A DNA stretch of 64,000 bases. Source: Strongyloides papillosus (lineage: Eukaryota; Nematoda; Chromadorea; Rhabditida; Strongyloididae). The translations under genes were made by a program, and so were the position numbers. A model generated the notes under the pieces. It made no database searches. It was given only the letters and a program-made list of their open reading frames with translations, and had not been told where the DNA came from. Of the stretch, positions 33,868 through 45,875 are shown in pieces; within the stretch, counting starts at the first letter, position 1, and every line of letters starts with the position of its first letter. The DNA lies in NCBI GenBank assembly GCA_005656395.1, contig SRSI01000010.1, forward strand, positions 1,798,001 to 1,862,000. Reading direction: 5' to 3'.

Positions 33868-35070
33868 ATGGATGATAGCCAAAAACTGATTAGTATTAGT
33901 TTGTATAGTAATGAAAACAAAGATGAAAATAAAGTAATTTGTAAAAAAAATACGAAACCAACAGAAGTAGTATTGAAAAAAGAAGGAAATGACAAAGAAA
34001 GTGTGAACTTTAAAGATATAACTTATTCTATTTACACAAATCAACTTATAATGCAAACAATTTTAAAGTATATTAATTGTTATGATGAAAGAAAAAAATT
34101 AGAAAGTGTTTGTAAAGAACTTCAAACATATAGTAGGAACACTCCATGTAAAAATTTTAAAAAATTAGGCAACAAAAGGGTTGATGAACTATCAATATAC
34201 AATTTTCAAAGTCACTTTTTATTGCAAATTAATGGAATAACTAAATGTTTCAATTTAAATACTCCAGATGATAAAAATTTCAATTCTGAATACAAAGATT
34301 TTGTCGATTTTATTCTACACTTTTCAAAGAAAATTAAACATCTTTCATTACATACAAATGGGACATTCAACAATTCATTTTCATTGTCAACATCATTCAT
34401 TATATATGAAAATTTTTTCAATTTTTTACCAAAAAATCTCTACACTTCATCAATAAAATATACACATATAAAAGAAGATAATAAAAAATATTTTTTTCTA
34501 TTAATAAAGCGACAATGTACAACAAATATGTGTTTACATTCATGCAAATTTCATTCTAATATCTTAGAATTATCTTATTTTAAGATGCCAAAACTTTTTA
34601 ATCTCTCTATACATCTTCAAAACTCCTTATCAGAGGTTGCTGTTTTAATTAATAAATGTAGTTTTGTTCAAAATCTCTTTGTTTTTGTTTACCTGAAACA
34701 TGATGAAGGATTTATCGAGAAGGACTGGGAAAATTTATTAGATGCATCGAAAAATATTACAACATTTACATTTTCTATATATGCTTTATGTGATTGCCAT
34801 AATGAGGATTGCTTTTACTATACATCTATTCCTCAATTTCTTTTAAAAAATAGATCAAAATTAGAGAAAAGTAATGGGGAAAAATTATTTAAGTTAGAAT
34901 ATATGAAAATATTAAATTATAACCATAAAATTGAATGTAATGTATGTAAATCATATTTTTCATATATAGATCGTAAGTGTTTTGTCTGCCCTGAAAATTT
35001 AGTTACATTGGAACGCAATGCTCAAGAAATAATTTGCCTTCGGATAGCTCAAATTTCTAAAGGGTTTTAA
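33868..35070 (+). CDS. F-box-like protein with a C-terminal four-cysteine motif
   Basis: Single coding exon of 400 aa from the ATG at 33868. This start is preferred over 33814 because TATTTTCAG sits two bases before it, a splice or trans-splice acceptor. A degenerate F-box-like segment lies at about residues 52-95 (YTNQLIMQTILKYINCYDERKKLE, LESVCKELQTYSRN). A divergent region of about 220 residues follows, with leucine-spaced strands and helices reminiscent of the substrate-binding half of nematode F-box proteins. At about 360-378 a CNVCKSYF...CFVC pair could bind zinc. Likely an SCF ubiquitin-ligase receptor if the F-box call is right; otherwise a lineage-specific protein. Confidence 0.65.
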   Translation: MDDSQKLISISLYSNENKDENKVICKKNTKPTEVVLKKEGNDKESVNFKDITYSIYTNQLIMQTILKYINCYDERKKLESVCKELQTYSRNTPCKNFKKLGNKRVDELSIYNFQSHFLLQINGITKCFNLNTPDDKNFNSEYKDFVDFILHFSKKIKHLSLHTNGTFNNSFSLSTSFIIYENFFNFLPKNLYTSSIKYTHIKEDNKKYFFLLIKRQCTTNMCLHSCKFHSNILELSYFKMPKLFNLSIHLQNSLSEVAVLINKCSFVQNLFVFVYLKHDEGFIEKDWENLLDASKNITTFTFSIYALCDCHNEDCFYYTSIPQFLLKNRSKLEKSNGEKLFKLEYMKILNYNHKIECNVCKSYFSYIDRKCFVCPENLVTLERNAQEIICLRIAQISKGF

Positions 35071-35802
35071 GTTCCCAGTTAAATATGTCTTTTCATTAAT
35101 TCTTGTAATTTTTTTTATTAAATACATTTCAATACCATAACTTACTTATTCAAATTACGTTCCATTATATTGAAGAAAATATGTATTTTTACCATCTATT
35201 TCTTTCATTCTTTCTTTCAAATCTTGCACTTTTTAACTATTGTTATTTAATTCTATTATTATACCATATTTTAAATATTATGTGAATAAATGTGAAATAT
35301 AAAAATATAAAATTTTGACATTTGACAATTGTTAAGAATTATAAAAGATAAATAATTCTTTAGTAATAATATAATTTAATTTTTTCACAAACTTACATAC
35401 CCGATTTGATGGATAAATGTAAAAAGAGAGGTTGACGTAAAATTTTATGTAGATTAAGATTAGAAAAAGTATTCTTTATTTATGGCATAAAACCACCTCC
35501 TAGAGATAGAAGAAACATTAAGTTAGAAGTATATTGAAATATTTAAGAAGCAATTAGGAATAAAGCAATTCAATTGAAGGCAAATCCCTAATTTGATGAC
35601 CACCAAAAATAATGGTAGTATAGAGAAAATAAAAATGAAATTCCTATCTACTTTTTTTTGCAATATTATCATGTGAAAAGAATTAGGTTTTGAAATTTGA
35701 TAAATTATTAACTATTTAATATATAGACATTATTTTGATGTTAAGTAGTATTTTTATTTAGATAAAGGAGTGGATGTTAAAATTTGTAGATAAAAAATAC
35801 TT
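35071..35802. other. Spacer upstream of the CUB/LDLa gene
   Basis: No coding exon assigned. An ATG at 35774 opens a very signal-peptide-like frame (LCLILLVIYSYW) that hits a stop at 35846 and is out of phase with the next exon; see the finding on this gene's start. Confidence 0.4.
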
Positions 35803-36890
35803 ATGTTTGATATTGCTAGTAATTTACTCTTACTGGCATGGTGTATAGATGCAACTGTAAGTTATTTTTCCCAATAACTATATTTATTTTATTAATTTTC
35901 TAAAATTAAGAACCAATTTAAATCAAAATTTCATCATGTGTTATTGAATGATGCCTTGGAGATAAACGATATAGTTAAAAATAAATATACCAAAAACCAT
36001 TATGAAATTAATGTAAGTTATTAAAATTATATCATACTTTATATTGTTTAGCTTAATATTACTGTTGATCCTTTCATGTACAATGGGATATTAATGAATT
36101 TAAAAAGCGATTTAGATCTTCATCAAACGAGTTGTGAAACATTTGAACATATACTTGTTTTGGTTACTAATCAAAAAAATATAACAATCGGGTGCACTAC
36201 CTATATGGTATGTTATGGAAAAATAAGATATATAATTATTATTACTTTTAGAGTCATTTTTTTCAATCTCCACTACATTTATCATTTTTACTTCCTCCTT
36301 ATCAAACATTAATAGAATTTATTTCACTAACATTTACACCTCTAAGATTTTCCTGCTCTGAATATCATCCTTTCTTAAAGCAATGTCCTAATAATCCAAA
36401 AAGTTGTATACCAAAGCATTTATTTTGTGATGGAATAGATAACTGTGGATTAAATGGTGATGAACAGGTAATAATAAATTTTTTATTATTTTTATTCTTA
36501 TAGAATTGTTATTATATTGCTGATGATATTCCTTTGGAAGTAAGTATTATCAATAATATACCTCTCAATGCGCATTTTGTTTTTTATGGATTCGTTTTTT
36601 TAATAATAATTATTACTACAATTTTTATTACTGTTACAATATATTACATCCGAAGAAAATTTTTTGCTAAACAAAAACAAGGTTATTCCAGAGGAATATT
36701 TGGTAATAGAAAAAGAAGGCAAACATCATCTGAGCCAGAGGAAACAGTGGCATTATTAACATTAGGATTGAAAGGTTTTTTTCCACAGGCAGTTCCTAAT
36801 CATGTAGAAAATATTTCTAATAGTTTAACTAAAATGACTACTAAAAATACGGGTGGAAATTATCAAAATATAAAACAAATAAAAAAATAG
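35803..36890 (+). CDS. Single-pass membrane protein with CUB-like and LDLa domains
   Basis: Five exons: 35803-35856, 35911-36012, 36052-36207, 36252-36467 and 36504-36890, all phase 0, with introns of 54, 39, 44 and 36 bases; 304 aa. A weak N-terminal hydrophobic stretch (NLLLLAWC) is followed by a CUB-like beta region to about residue 145, with two cysteines and an aromatic-rich strand. A clear LDL-receptor class A module at about 145-180 has six cysteines and the acidic calcium cluster CDGIDNCGLNGDE. A membrane helix lies at about 195-220 and a basic cytoplasmic tail of about 85 residues follows. This is the topology of auxiliary or co-receptor proteins such as Neto and LEV-10, but with one CUB-like unit. 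Partner unknown. Confidence 0.8.
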
Positions 36891-37986
36891 ATATTTGTTT
36901 GTATTATAATTTATAAAATATAATCATATTTGGTTTACTTTTTTAGTTATACTAAAGTTTAAAGTTACATATTTATATGAAAGATAATATTTTAAAAGCA
37001 ATAATAAAATATTGTTATCTAAAAAGAAATTCAAATAATAATGATATTTTTTTTACTTTTAATATTATGTTATAAAATTTTTTATGATATTATTGATAGA
37101 TTTAGAGCATTGCTTCAAAATTTTCTTGCCATTCAAAATGATTTATCTTGATCTAAAAAATTTGAATATTAATAACTTTGGGAGTTAAGTTATGTATAAT
37201 TTTAACTGTCACTTCAAAAATAATTCAATACTTTAACTATATTTGCCTTAAATTTTTATTTTCCACCTATCTTACAAATAATACAAAAATAATTCTGATA
37301 ATCTTATATACTTTTAGCAAATTTTATGATGTTTAGTAGGTTTTGAGAAAAAAACTAAATAAATTAGTGTAATCATTTATAGAGGGACCGAAATGAAAAT
37401 ATTTAAGATTTTGTTTATAGTACTTTTTTTATAATTTTATTATACATAAATATGTTATTTTTTTCAAATGACGTGAATATGTGTATATACTTTATTTATA
37501 TGTTTACACAAATTATAGTAAAATTTCAAAAAAATGGTAAATAATTCTTTGGGATTTGTAATAACTACCACAGGTTATTTGATCATAAAATTAAAAGTTT
37601 CATAAAAAAGACAACACCTTTAAAGTACTTGAAAAATTTAATTTCCAGACAAAAAATTGGTTTATAAAATTCTTCATTTTTTGCATCAATGCACTTGAAA
37701 ATATGCATGTGAATAATTGAAGCAATAATTATTTTAAAAAAATATTTTAGTATTATTCCGTAACCTACACTAATGATATTTTCCATCAATTTAAAAAAAA
37801 AAATAAAAGATTATCTCAGATTAGAAAAAAAAAATAAAATTGAAAATTCTGGATGTTTATTTAAAAAAAAGTAAAAAAATTACACACCAAAAATGATGTT
37901 TTAAAAAAAATATACAATAAAAAAAAGTTGAATGATCATTAATTAATTAGTAAAATATTAGTTAGGAAGAACGTTCTTCTTGCATT
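36891..37986. other. Convergent non-coding spacer
   Basis: About 1.1 kb, strongly AT-rich with long A and T runs, between convergent 3' ends. Nothing else seen. Confidence 0.4.
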
Positions 37987-40900
37987 TTATCCTTTAACTT
38001 CTTCGCTATGTTTTTCGCATTGTTTAGCAATATCCTTAAATTTAATCCATTCTGCTTTTTTATTCATATTACGTTCCATAACACTGAGAAGTTGATTAAC
38101 ACGAACTTTGATGTCTTCAGGAGTTCTTGATAACATCCTAAAGTCCAATCTGTATCTAGGTATAGTTCGGATTTTTTCGCATATTAGTTCTGCTGCCGCC
38201 TCATTATGCCATCCTATTTCAGACATTTGTACTAGTAAAAATCTATCGTCTTCAGGTAAAAATAATTTTTGTCTGTGACTGGCTGAGAAGAGATTTAACT
38301 GTTCCAGTGGTTGAACACTATCGTTAATCGCCTTATCAATAGCTTTTTGAACACCTTTTGTTTTCTTTAATCTGTTTTCACCTTTTTTTACATTACTCAA
38401 TATTTTATCCTTATCTTTTAACAAATGTACCTTCACCCAAAAGGTTTTACTATATTCTTCAACTTCTTTTAGTGTTTTAGATGGAATATCCTGTGCTATG
38501 CTACGTATATCTTTTCTTCCATATTTCTCACAAGCTTTAACAAATGCAAGAAACTCTCCTTTTGTCCAATTAGGGAAACCTTCTTGTAGAAGACGTTCTT
38601 TTTCTGCTTGCTCAGCTTTAGTAAGAGGCTTAGCATTGTCAATTTTTTTTTGTTCGATTTTCTGTTTTTTTAAAGCTTCCCGTGGATTTGATACATTCGT
38701 TGGTAAAGGAACTTTCCAATCTATAGATTTTCTATAATACAAATTTTCTTTTTCAACCAACTGATAGCATCTCTTTGGATAAAATTGAAACTCTTTAATA
38801 TCAGGTTGATTTTTTGATCTAGGTGGTTTATTTGATTTCTTGGTTTTTTGGAATCATTAAAAATTTTATCGAGTTCATAACATTGTTTTCTCTCACGTTT
38901 TGGTGGTTCGATCCAAAATTCTGGTAAACCAGATTTTTGTTTTTGCTTCTCTTTATAGTCTTCACCTTCAAATGAATATACATTAAATTTCTTAGAATCA
39001 TCTTTTCCTTCTTCTGTGTCAAAAGTCATATTTCTTAAACTGCTTTCACCAAATTGTTTTATTTTATTATTTAATTGTTCAGTCTTCTCTTCAGCTTTAG
39101 CTAATATTGTATCAATATCATCATCAGTAATTTGTGCATCTTTACTAGCAATTACAGCATCGGCTCCATGTCTAATCATACTGAGCATTTCATCTTTTCC
39201 TAAAGTTTTTTGTGCTTCTGCTAGTCTACCTTGTTGAATTACAATATTATCTAAGAACAATTTCATTTCAGCTTTTTCAATAATTCTTTCATCAACAGTA
39301 TTTTCAGTTATAAGTCTAAAAACACGTACTTGCTTTTTCTGTCCAATACGATGAGCTCTATCCATAGCCTGAAGATCCATTTGGGGATTCCAATCTGAAT
39401 CATAGATAATTACAACATCAGCTGAAGTTAAATTAATTCCTAAACCTCCTGCCCTTGTTGTAAGCATAAATATGAATTTCTCTGACCCAGGAGCGTTGTA
39501 CTCATCAATTGAACGTTGACGGTCTTCATGAGATGTTTGACCATCAAGTCGACAATATTGATATCCTCTCCACCAACAATAATCTTCAAGTAAATCCAAC
39601 ATACGAGACATCTGAGAAAAAATAAGTACTCGAGATCCTTAAAAAAAATAAATATTATCTTAAGTAAAATAATTTTTAATGTAGGAAGTGTATCTGACAT
39701 CTTAGATATCAAACATCGTAAAACGTCTTATCTTTTTCCGTTTTTTATTTAGTCCATATTAAATACTTTCTTCTTCTATTAGTGCAATACATTAGCAATA
39801 TAGAAATTTTTATGGACGATAGAATATAAGAAAAACCTTACTTACCTTGATCTTTTAATTTAGCTAATAATTTATCTAGTAGAACCATTTTACCACTATT
39901 ATCAACGAGATGTTTATCTGTGGTATATGGAGGTCCAGGTTCAGCACCATCGAAAAGATATGGATGATTACAACATTTTTCTTAGGTGCATCAAAATATT
40001 CATCATTCTGGTTTTCTCAACTTTTCCTGCACCATTAATTATATCTAACTCTTTCATTAATATTTTTGTATACCATTCTCTTTGCATATTTGATAAACCA
40101 ACATATACTTTAAGTTCTTTTTTAGGAAGTAAACTTTTTTCAACGTCACTCTTTAATCTTCTTAATAAAAATGGTTGAAGAACTTTGTGAAGTCTTTTGA
40201 CAATTTCCTCATTATTTCCAAGACAACTTTCATTTGTAAACCATGAATCAAAATCTTCTGAGTTACTGAATAAATCTGGTAACAAAAAATTAAGTAATGC
40301 CCACAATTCATGTAAATTATTTTGTAATGGCGTTCCAGTAATAAGTAATCTATTGACAGATTTCAATTGTCTAACCATCTCAGAAAGTTTTGACTTCTCA
40401 TTTTTTATTCTATGAGCTTCATCAATAACAATAAACTGCCAGACATATTTTTTTAGAACACTACTTGTTTTCAAAACCATTTCATAAGAAGTTGCAACGA
40501 TATCAAACTCATTTGTCAATATTTGTTCTTTAATTATAGTATTTCTTGTAGATTCATCACCAATTAGGCTAACTGCTTTTAGTGTTGGACACCATCTATT
40601 TATTTCGTTTATCCAATTTTGTAATGTTGACTTTGGTACAATTACAAGAAACGGACCATTAATTTTTTTAAAATGCTTCATGTATCCTAGTAAAGAAATA
40701 GTTTGTAAAGTTTTACCAAGACCCATTTCATCGGCCAAAATGCCATTAATACCATTATGTTGGAGATTGATTAACCAATTAACACCCCTAATTTGGTAGT
40801 CTCTCAAAGTACCATGAATATATGGTGGTGATTGTGTAAACATGAAGACAGATTTACTTTCCTCTTCAGCTGCCAAAAGTTCTTCATCTTCCTCTTTTTC

Positions 40901-41206
40901 TGTTTTTCTATGTCGATTGTCACCGACTTTTGTTGCTTTTTTCGAGGGAGCAGAAGAGGTTCCAACTTCAAGATTTTTTGAGAACGATTCTGTCTTACGA
41001 AGTAACTCCTCGAACCTTTTATATGAGTCAGATGGAATAGCTAAACATGTAATATTAAAAATATAGCTTAAAAAATTTACCATTTAACCTGAAGAGGTAA
41101 CGCGTTTTGCTGCTTTATTTTCTGAAGGATCAATATAGTCTTCATCATCTTTTTCATTTTTGGCCTCATTTTGAGGTTCAGTAACATCCATATCCTCAAC
41201 AACCAT
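37987..41206 (-). CDS. isw-1: ISWI-class chromatin remodelling ATPase (two frame breaks)
   Basis: Exons 41206-41089, 41040-39846 and 39637-37987; about 987 aa once two breaks are allowed for. SNF2 ATPase core: [19 protein letters not shown] (Walker A), [10 protein letters not shown] (DEAH box), [19 protein letters not shown], and in the second lobe [14 protein letters not shown] and [15 protein letters not shown]. The C-terminus has SANT ([20 protein letters not shown]) and SLIDE ([14 protein letters not shown]) domains that bind linker DNA. ISWI spaces nucleosomes in NURF/ACF-type complexes. The frame shifts by one extra base at the T5 run 39976-39980 and one missing base at the T6 run 38844-38849. 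With both allowed for, all exon phases and the family alignment fit. Assembly indels are likely. Confidence 0.93.
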
Positions 41207-41733
41207 TTTTAATTAATAAATAAACAGTACAACTAAAAAAAGGACCGTACAATAAACGGAAATGAAAACTTTATAAAACTATTGAAAATGCAAAGTGCGT
41301 TGGAAAAGAGCATACGACTAATGGAATGATGCTAACATTTTAAAAAAAATAAATTAAAATGCCTCATTTTTAATAACTTTTTAATTATGTAGTTTTCAAC
41401 AGTTTGGCATTTTGTTTGTGATATTGTTTTATTTTTTTATAAAGAATTTACATATACGTTACATTATTAAACCAATAATATTGATAGCTGTTTAAGCATA
41501 AAATTATTTTCTTTAAAAGTACAAAAAAAAATTAGATTTTTAGGAATCTGTTATTTTTGTCCTCCTGAAAATTGTTATCAGTGAATGTTAATGAGACAAA
41601 AATACTTTAATATTATTTGGAAAAATATACCGCTCATATAATCCTAACTTGAATTTGGAATACTTTTACATCTATTGTTTACCGTTTTTAAATATTTTAT
41701 TTTCCTTCATACAATTTAATATTTATAAATAAA
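41207..41733. other. Divergent promoter region, ISWI and the zinc-finger gene
   Basis: 527 bases between the start codons of the ISWI gene (-) and the small zinc-finger gene (+). No motif assigned. Confidence 0.4.
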
Positions 41734-42037
41734 ATGCCGATTTGTGGAAAAGAACCTCATAAAAAAATTCCATTTGTTAGTCCTATGGTAAGAGTTGCTA
41801 ACCTTAAAAACAACTCAAAAGAATTTCTGAAAAAGAGATGTATAGAATGCGGAGAACAATTCGATAGTACAGTAAAATATCAAGAACATTTAGTTGTACA
41901 TGATTTAGTGAATTTATGTTATACTATTGTTTCAGATGAAAAAATAACCGGTAGATCTGTTCCTCAATTGGTAAGACATTCTATTTTATTATTAATTTTT
42001 ATTTTTATAGGACGTTTCCTGTAGTAATAATTTGTAA
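41734..42037 (+). CDS. Small protein with one C2H2 zinc finger
   Basis: Exons 41734-41970 and 42011-42037, intron of 40 bases, phase 0; 87 aa. One classical C2H2 finger at about residues 37-57: C-x2-C-x12-H-x3-H in CIECGEQFDSTVKYQEHLVVH, read around the two cysteines and two histidines. A single finger is more often a protein- or RNA-binding unit than an independent DNA reader. If the intron is retained, the frame runs to 96 aa with a hydrophobic end, which looks artificial. The gene at 42167 follows after 129 bases on the same strand, so a shared transcription unit is possible. Confidence 0.65.
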
Positions 42038-42166
42038 AAATCCTTTTTATTTTTATTCATTTTCATAATATTCATTTTTTAATTCAAATAAATTTTTCTA
42101 CTAATTCCAACATGTCATTTTAAATTAAGGAAGAATTATAAAAAATGCATTATTTACTATTAAATT

Positions 42167-42544
42167 ATGGTTTACAAACAACAGCCTCAAATTACATCTT
42201 ATAGTTCATTCAATTTGGTAAATTTTGTTGATGGTCGTACTGCATACACACAAAAAGTAGATATAAAAGAAATTTCTCTGGAAAATGGACTTGTTACTAT
42301 AAGATGGAGAAATCCTGATCCTTTCTTCATTAAGAATATACAACTAGAATTTATGCAATTCGCAACATCACCAACTTTTAATCCATCTTTCAGTAAACAT
42401 GAATGGTCTTTACTATCAAGAGATGCAAAAGAGTACAAAAAAATGATAGAATATGGTTATGAATGTATGTTATCGATAGCTTTCATCGATCACGATGGTA
42501 AATGGTTTGCTCATGAAGTATCTCATATTGTTAATATTTATTAA
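42167..42544 (+). CDS. Small beta-rich protein, unidentified
   Basis: Single-exon frame of 125 aa, no signal peptide or membrane segment. Alternating hydrophobic pattern (NGLVTIRWRNPDP, YECMLSIAFIDHDG) suggests a compact beta fold of the C2 or Ig-like type. Rich in aromatic residues. No family recognised. Stop codon only 57 bases from the convergent XPB stop. Confidence 0.6.
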   Translation: MVYKQQPQITSYSSFNLVNFVDGRTAYTQKVDIKEISLENGLVTIRWRNPDPFFIKNIQLEFMQFATSPTFNPSFSKHEWSLLSRDAKEYKKMIEYGYECMLSIAFIDHDGKWFAHEVSHIVNIY

Positions 42545-42600
42545 AATAAGTCCTTATTTTATTTATGTGTTAGATAAAGTACTGAAAATAAAATAAAAAT

Positions 42601-44980
42601 TTAACTTCTAAATCTTTTAAATAGCGGGTGCCTGTTTTCGACATTCCCTTTTGCTACTGAATAACTTCCACCATATCCTCCAGAATGTACATGGTCACCT
42701 TCTCTCTTAGAATAATTAGAGTCACGAATTCCATCATAAATATCATCCTTAGTTCTTTCTTCCTCAGCATCAGCATCATTTGTTCTAAGAACATCCCTTA
42801 ATAAAGAGAGTTGTTCTTCTTTTGTAGCTAATTTCAAATCTTCCTTTTCAATTCCTGGTAACTGATTTACAACTTTATATGCATATCCTTGATTAACCAA
42901 GAAACGTTGTCTTTTTCTTGAATACCCCATTTCTACTGTGTCTTGAGATACTAAAGAATAGAAAAATGCATTAAATTCATCTGTAGCATTTTTCTTAGCT
43001 CTGAGAATTCTACCTAATCTTTGAGCTTCTTGTCTTCTTGATCCACCATGAGCAGATACTTGAATCAAAACATTTGCCTCTGGTAAATCAAAAGATGTAT
43101 CAGCAATTTTGGAGACAAAAATAGTATTGACTCTTGGATTATTTTGGAAATTTTTAAGAATTTTCATTCTCTCTTCTTGGTTAGTCTCACCATACAAAAA
43201 TGGTTTTCCCATTTCAATTGCGTAACGTTTTAAAGCATAAACATTATCTGAAAACACAATAATTTTGTCATTTCTTCTTTCATGGAACTTTATAAGGAAG
43301 TGACAAATTCTATATTTATGTGGGTTCATGACAGCAAGAAGAAGTTTTTTAGCAATAGAACTTGTTAAATAATACGCATAAAAATCAGGTTGCATTGGAC
43401 ACCAAACCTCAGCGCACTGGACTTTCGCGATATGACCGGCTTTCTGAAGTTCCATCCAATTAGCTTCGTAAATTTTAGGGCCAATTAAAAAGTTAAGATC
43501 AGTAATTTTATCATCTTCTCTTACGAGAGTAGCAGTAAGTCCTAATTTACAATGAGCTTGAACAATCGTTAATACTCTTCTAAACATCTTAGCAGGAATT
43601 GTATGTACCTCATCAAGAAGTAATAAACCCCACTCTTGACTTTCAATAAATTTCATTGCCTTTTCTGCTTCAAATGAACGCTTACCGGAAAATGCAATCA
43701 TAGAATAAGTGCTAAAACAAACAACTGGTTTTTTTGCTAATTCACCTTCGGGCACCGCATCACGATGATCTCTGGTAAAACGAATAATTTGATTCTCTGA
43801 TATTGTACTCCATAATTTGAATTGTGCCTTCCATTGTTCTACAGAAACATTTGAATTAGCAAGAACTAATGCGCGTTTATTTATTGTTGTTGCTGCCGTA
43901 ACTCCTACTAAGGTCTTACCAGCACCACACGGTAAAACAATTATACCAGAACGTGCGCGAGAATTACCAAACATTTTACGTAAAGATTTCTCTTGATAAG
44001 GTCTTAATGTTGTAGATGGTTTTAAATCAATCTTCAAATCAGGATTATCAGTGTCATTTCTGAAATCATATTCAGCTAACAAAGGATTATCCAATTCAAT
44101 ACACCTTTTTTGTACTGTTTCTAAACTTTCTTGTTTAATTTCGAACGTCAAAATCTTCAATTTTTTAACATCTTCATCGTCTTCCTCATCTTCTTCTAAC
44201 TGCGTATAAAAATCGTTAATATCATCAGGAACATTAGGTAATGGAACGTTAGTTGATACTGGTGCTTCATTTGCACCGGGAAATCTAATTTTCTGAATAT
44301 TTGTTTGTGCAACTAACGTTGCAGCATCTTCAGGTTTACTTTTCCCTTTATCTTCAATTAAACTTTCCTGAATAACTTTATCTTTTAACAACTTTTGAAT
44401 TATCTCTGAGTGCTTAGATTCAATAAAATATCTGTTATGCTTAAGTACCAACTTTACTTTTCCTGTACTTTCAGTGCATATCTAAAGAATAACAAATTTT
44501 AAAATAATGTGACAAACATACTTTGATGAAATTAATAATCCCTTCAGGTAAAGGAGATTTTGAAAGTCGTTCCAAATATTCTATTATATCACTTGTTTGG
44601 AAACCAACTGACACTGCAGCGTATAAAGAGTAAGCTGTCATTTGATATTCGTGAATAAAATCTGGACGACACACCGGCTCGGCAATAGCTATTAAGAAAT
44701 CTTGAACTTGTTTATATACAGGTGATTGGCTTTCTAAAAATATATGACCATCTGGAGCAACCCATAACGGTCTTAATTTGTGATCTGGTTTTAATTTTTT
44801 TCCACTGCCATCTTTGTTACTTCGAAAATCTTTAGCGCCAAAATCATCTAATAGCGCAGACGACATTGTTTCAGCGTTAGCTGAAGCAGCTTTGGGAACA
44901 TTAAAACCATCACTGCTTCTAGATTGATCATCATAATTATTATATTGTGAATTATATTTACGATAAAATTTAGGTGGCAT
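42601..44980 (-). CDS. xpb-1: TFIIH DNA helicase XPB/ERCC3
   Basis: Exons 44980-44522 and 44481-42601, intron of 40 bases, phase 0; 779 aa against 782 in human. XPB is the 3'-5' ATPase/translocase of TFIIH that opens promoters and starts nucleotide excision repair. N-terminal damage-recognition region includes [16 protein letters not shown] and [11 protein letters not shown]. The helicase core includes [12 protein letters not shown] (Walker A), [12 protein letters not shown] (DEVH box), [11 protein letters not shown] (including the R-E-D motif) and [13 protein letters not shown] (motif VI). The start at 44980 follows the family; an upstream in-frame ATG at 45022 is unnecessary. No frame break, in contrast to neighbouring genes on both sides. 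Confidence 0.96.
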
Positions 44981-45104
44981 TAGAAAACGAAGTGGAAGAT
45001 AATAGAATAACACTTTTAACAACTTTATTCCACAAAGTAAAAATTTCGTTTTAAGATATTAAAAAAAATTTATATCTGCTTTAAAAAAGTTGGAAAAAAT
45101 TTTT

Positions 45105-45467
45105 CTTATTTTATTGTTTTTCACTTTTTTCTTCCACAATTTCTTTACTTTCACTTTGTGTTATTGAATCATTTTCATCATCTCGATCCTTTTTATCGGC
45201 ATTCTTCAATTCACTCAGTGAAAAAGAATTCCAGATTTGAAAATCTAAGATCGTTACTTTCTTATAGTACATTTTACCTTCCTTTAAATAAATAATAAAC
45301 TATAAACAATGGAAAGAAATTGAGCATACCTCAACAAAAAGAACAGTGACTTTTCCATTTCAATTTCACTGACAATTGCATCAATGTATTCTCCATTGTG
45401 ACGTTTAACTCTACATTTTTTGATTTTTGAGTTTACACAGGTCGCTTAAATCTTGTGACACAATCAT
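45105..45467 (-). CDS. Small Tudor-like protein (two compensating frame breaks)
   Basis: Exons 45467-45330 and 45281-45105, intron of 48 bases; about 105 aa. With one base removed from the T6 run 45416-45421 and one added at the T4 run 45351-45354, the frame runs from ATG to stop and both exon phases are correct. The middle then reads as a small barrel-like domain (CRVKRHNGEYIDAIVSEIE, then VTVLFVEEGKMYYKKVTI) resembling an SMN/SPF30-type Tudor domain or the N-terminal domain of kinesin-13. The tail is acidic and rich in Glu, Asp and Lys. The family call is tentative. Either a real small gene in poor consensus or a decaying one. Confidence 0.5.
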
Positions 45468-45875
45468 GTATGATAAAAAAATGGTAAAAAAATAAGATAA
45501 AAATGAAATGTAATCATCAAAGAAAATGGCTATTAAGAAAATTTGATTTACATTTGGTTAATAGTCAAATTTTAAGACCTGTGACTTGTTATTTTGAAAA
45601 AAATTAAATAGAATGATTGTGTCATAAATATTTTTTCCCATACTTTTAAAAGTTACATTTTATCATTAATTACTAATGAAAATATATAATGGTTAATATA
45701 TATATATCAAGTTACTGCACAAACAAAGATTATCTTTGTATTTTAAAAACAATCTCATTAAAAAAACAATATTCTTATAATGTCACTTATGAAAAATAAA
45801 GAATTCCTGTAGTGATAAGAAAATAAATTTGAAATACATATACTTATGTATAGATAAAATTTTTAGTATAAGTTT

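Noticed and set aside
37583..37789. Minus-strand hydrophobic frame of 68 codons
   Set aside because: Typical of random AT-rich sequence; no splice partner and no recognisable signal.
39440..39712. Minus-strand frame across an ISWI intron
   Set aside because: Runs through a well-supported intron in the wrong frame.
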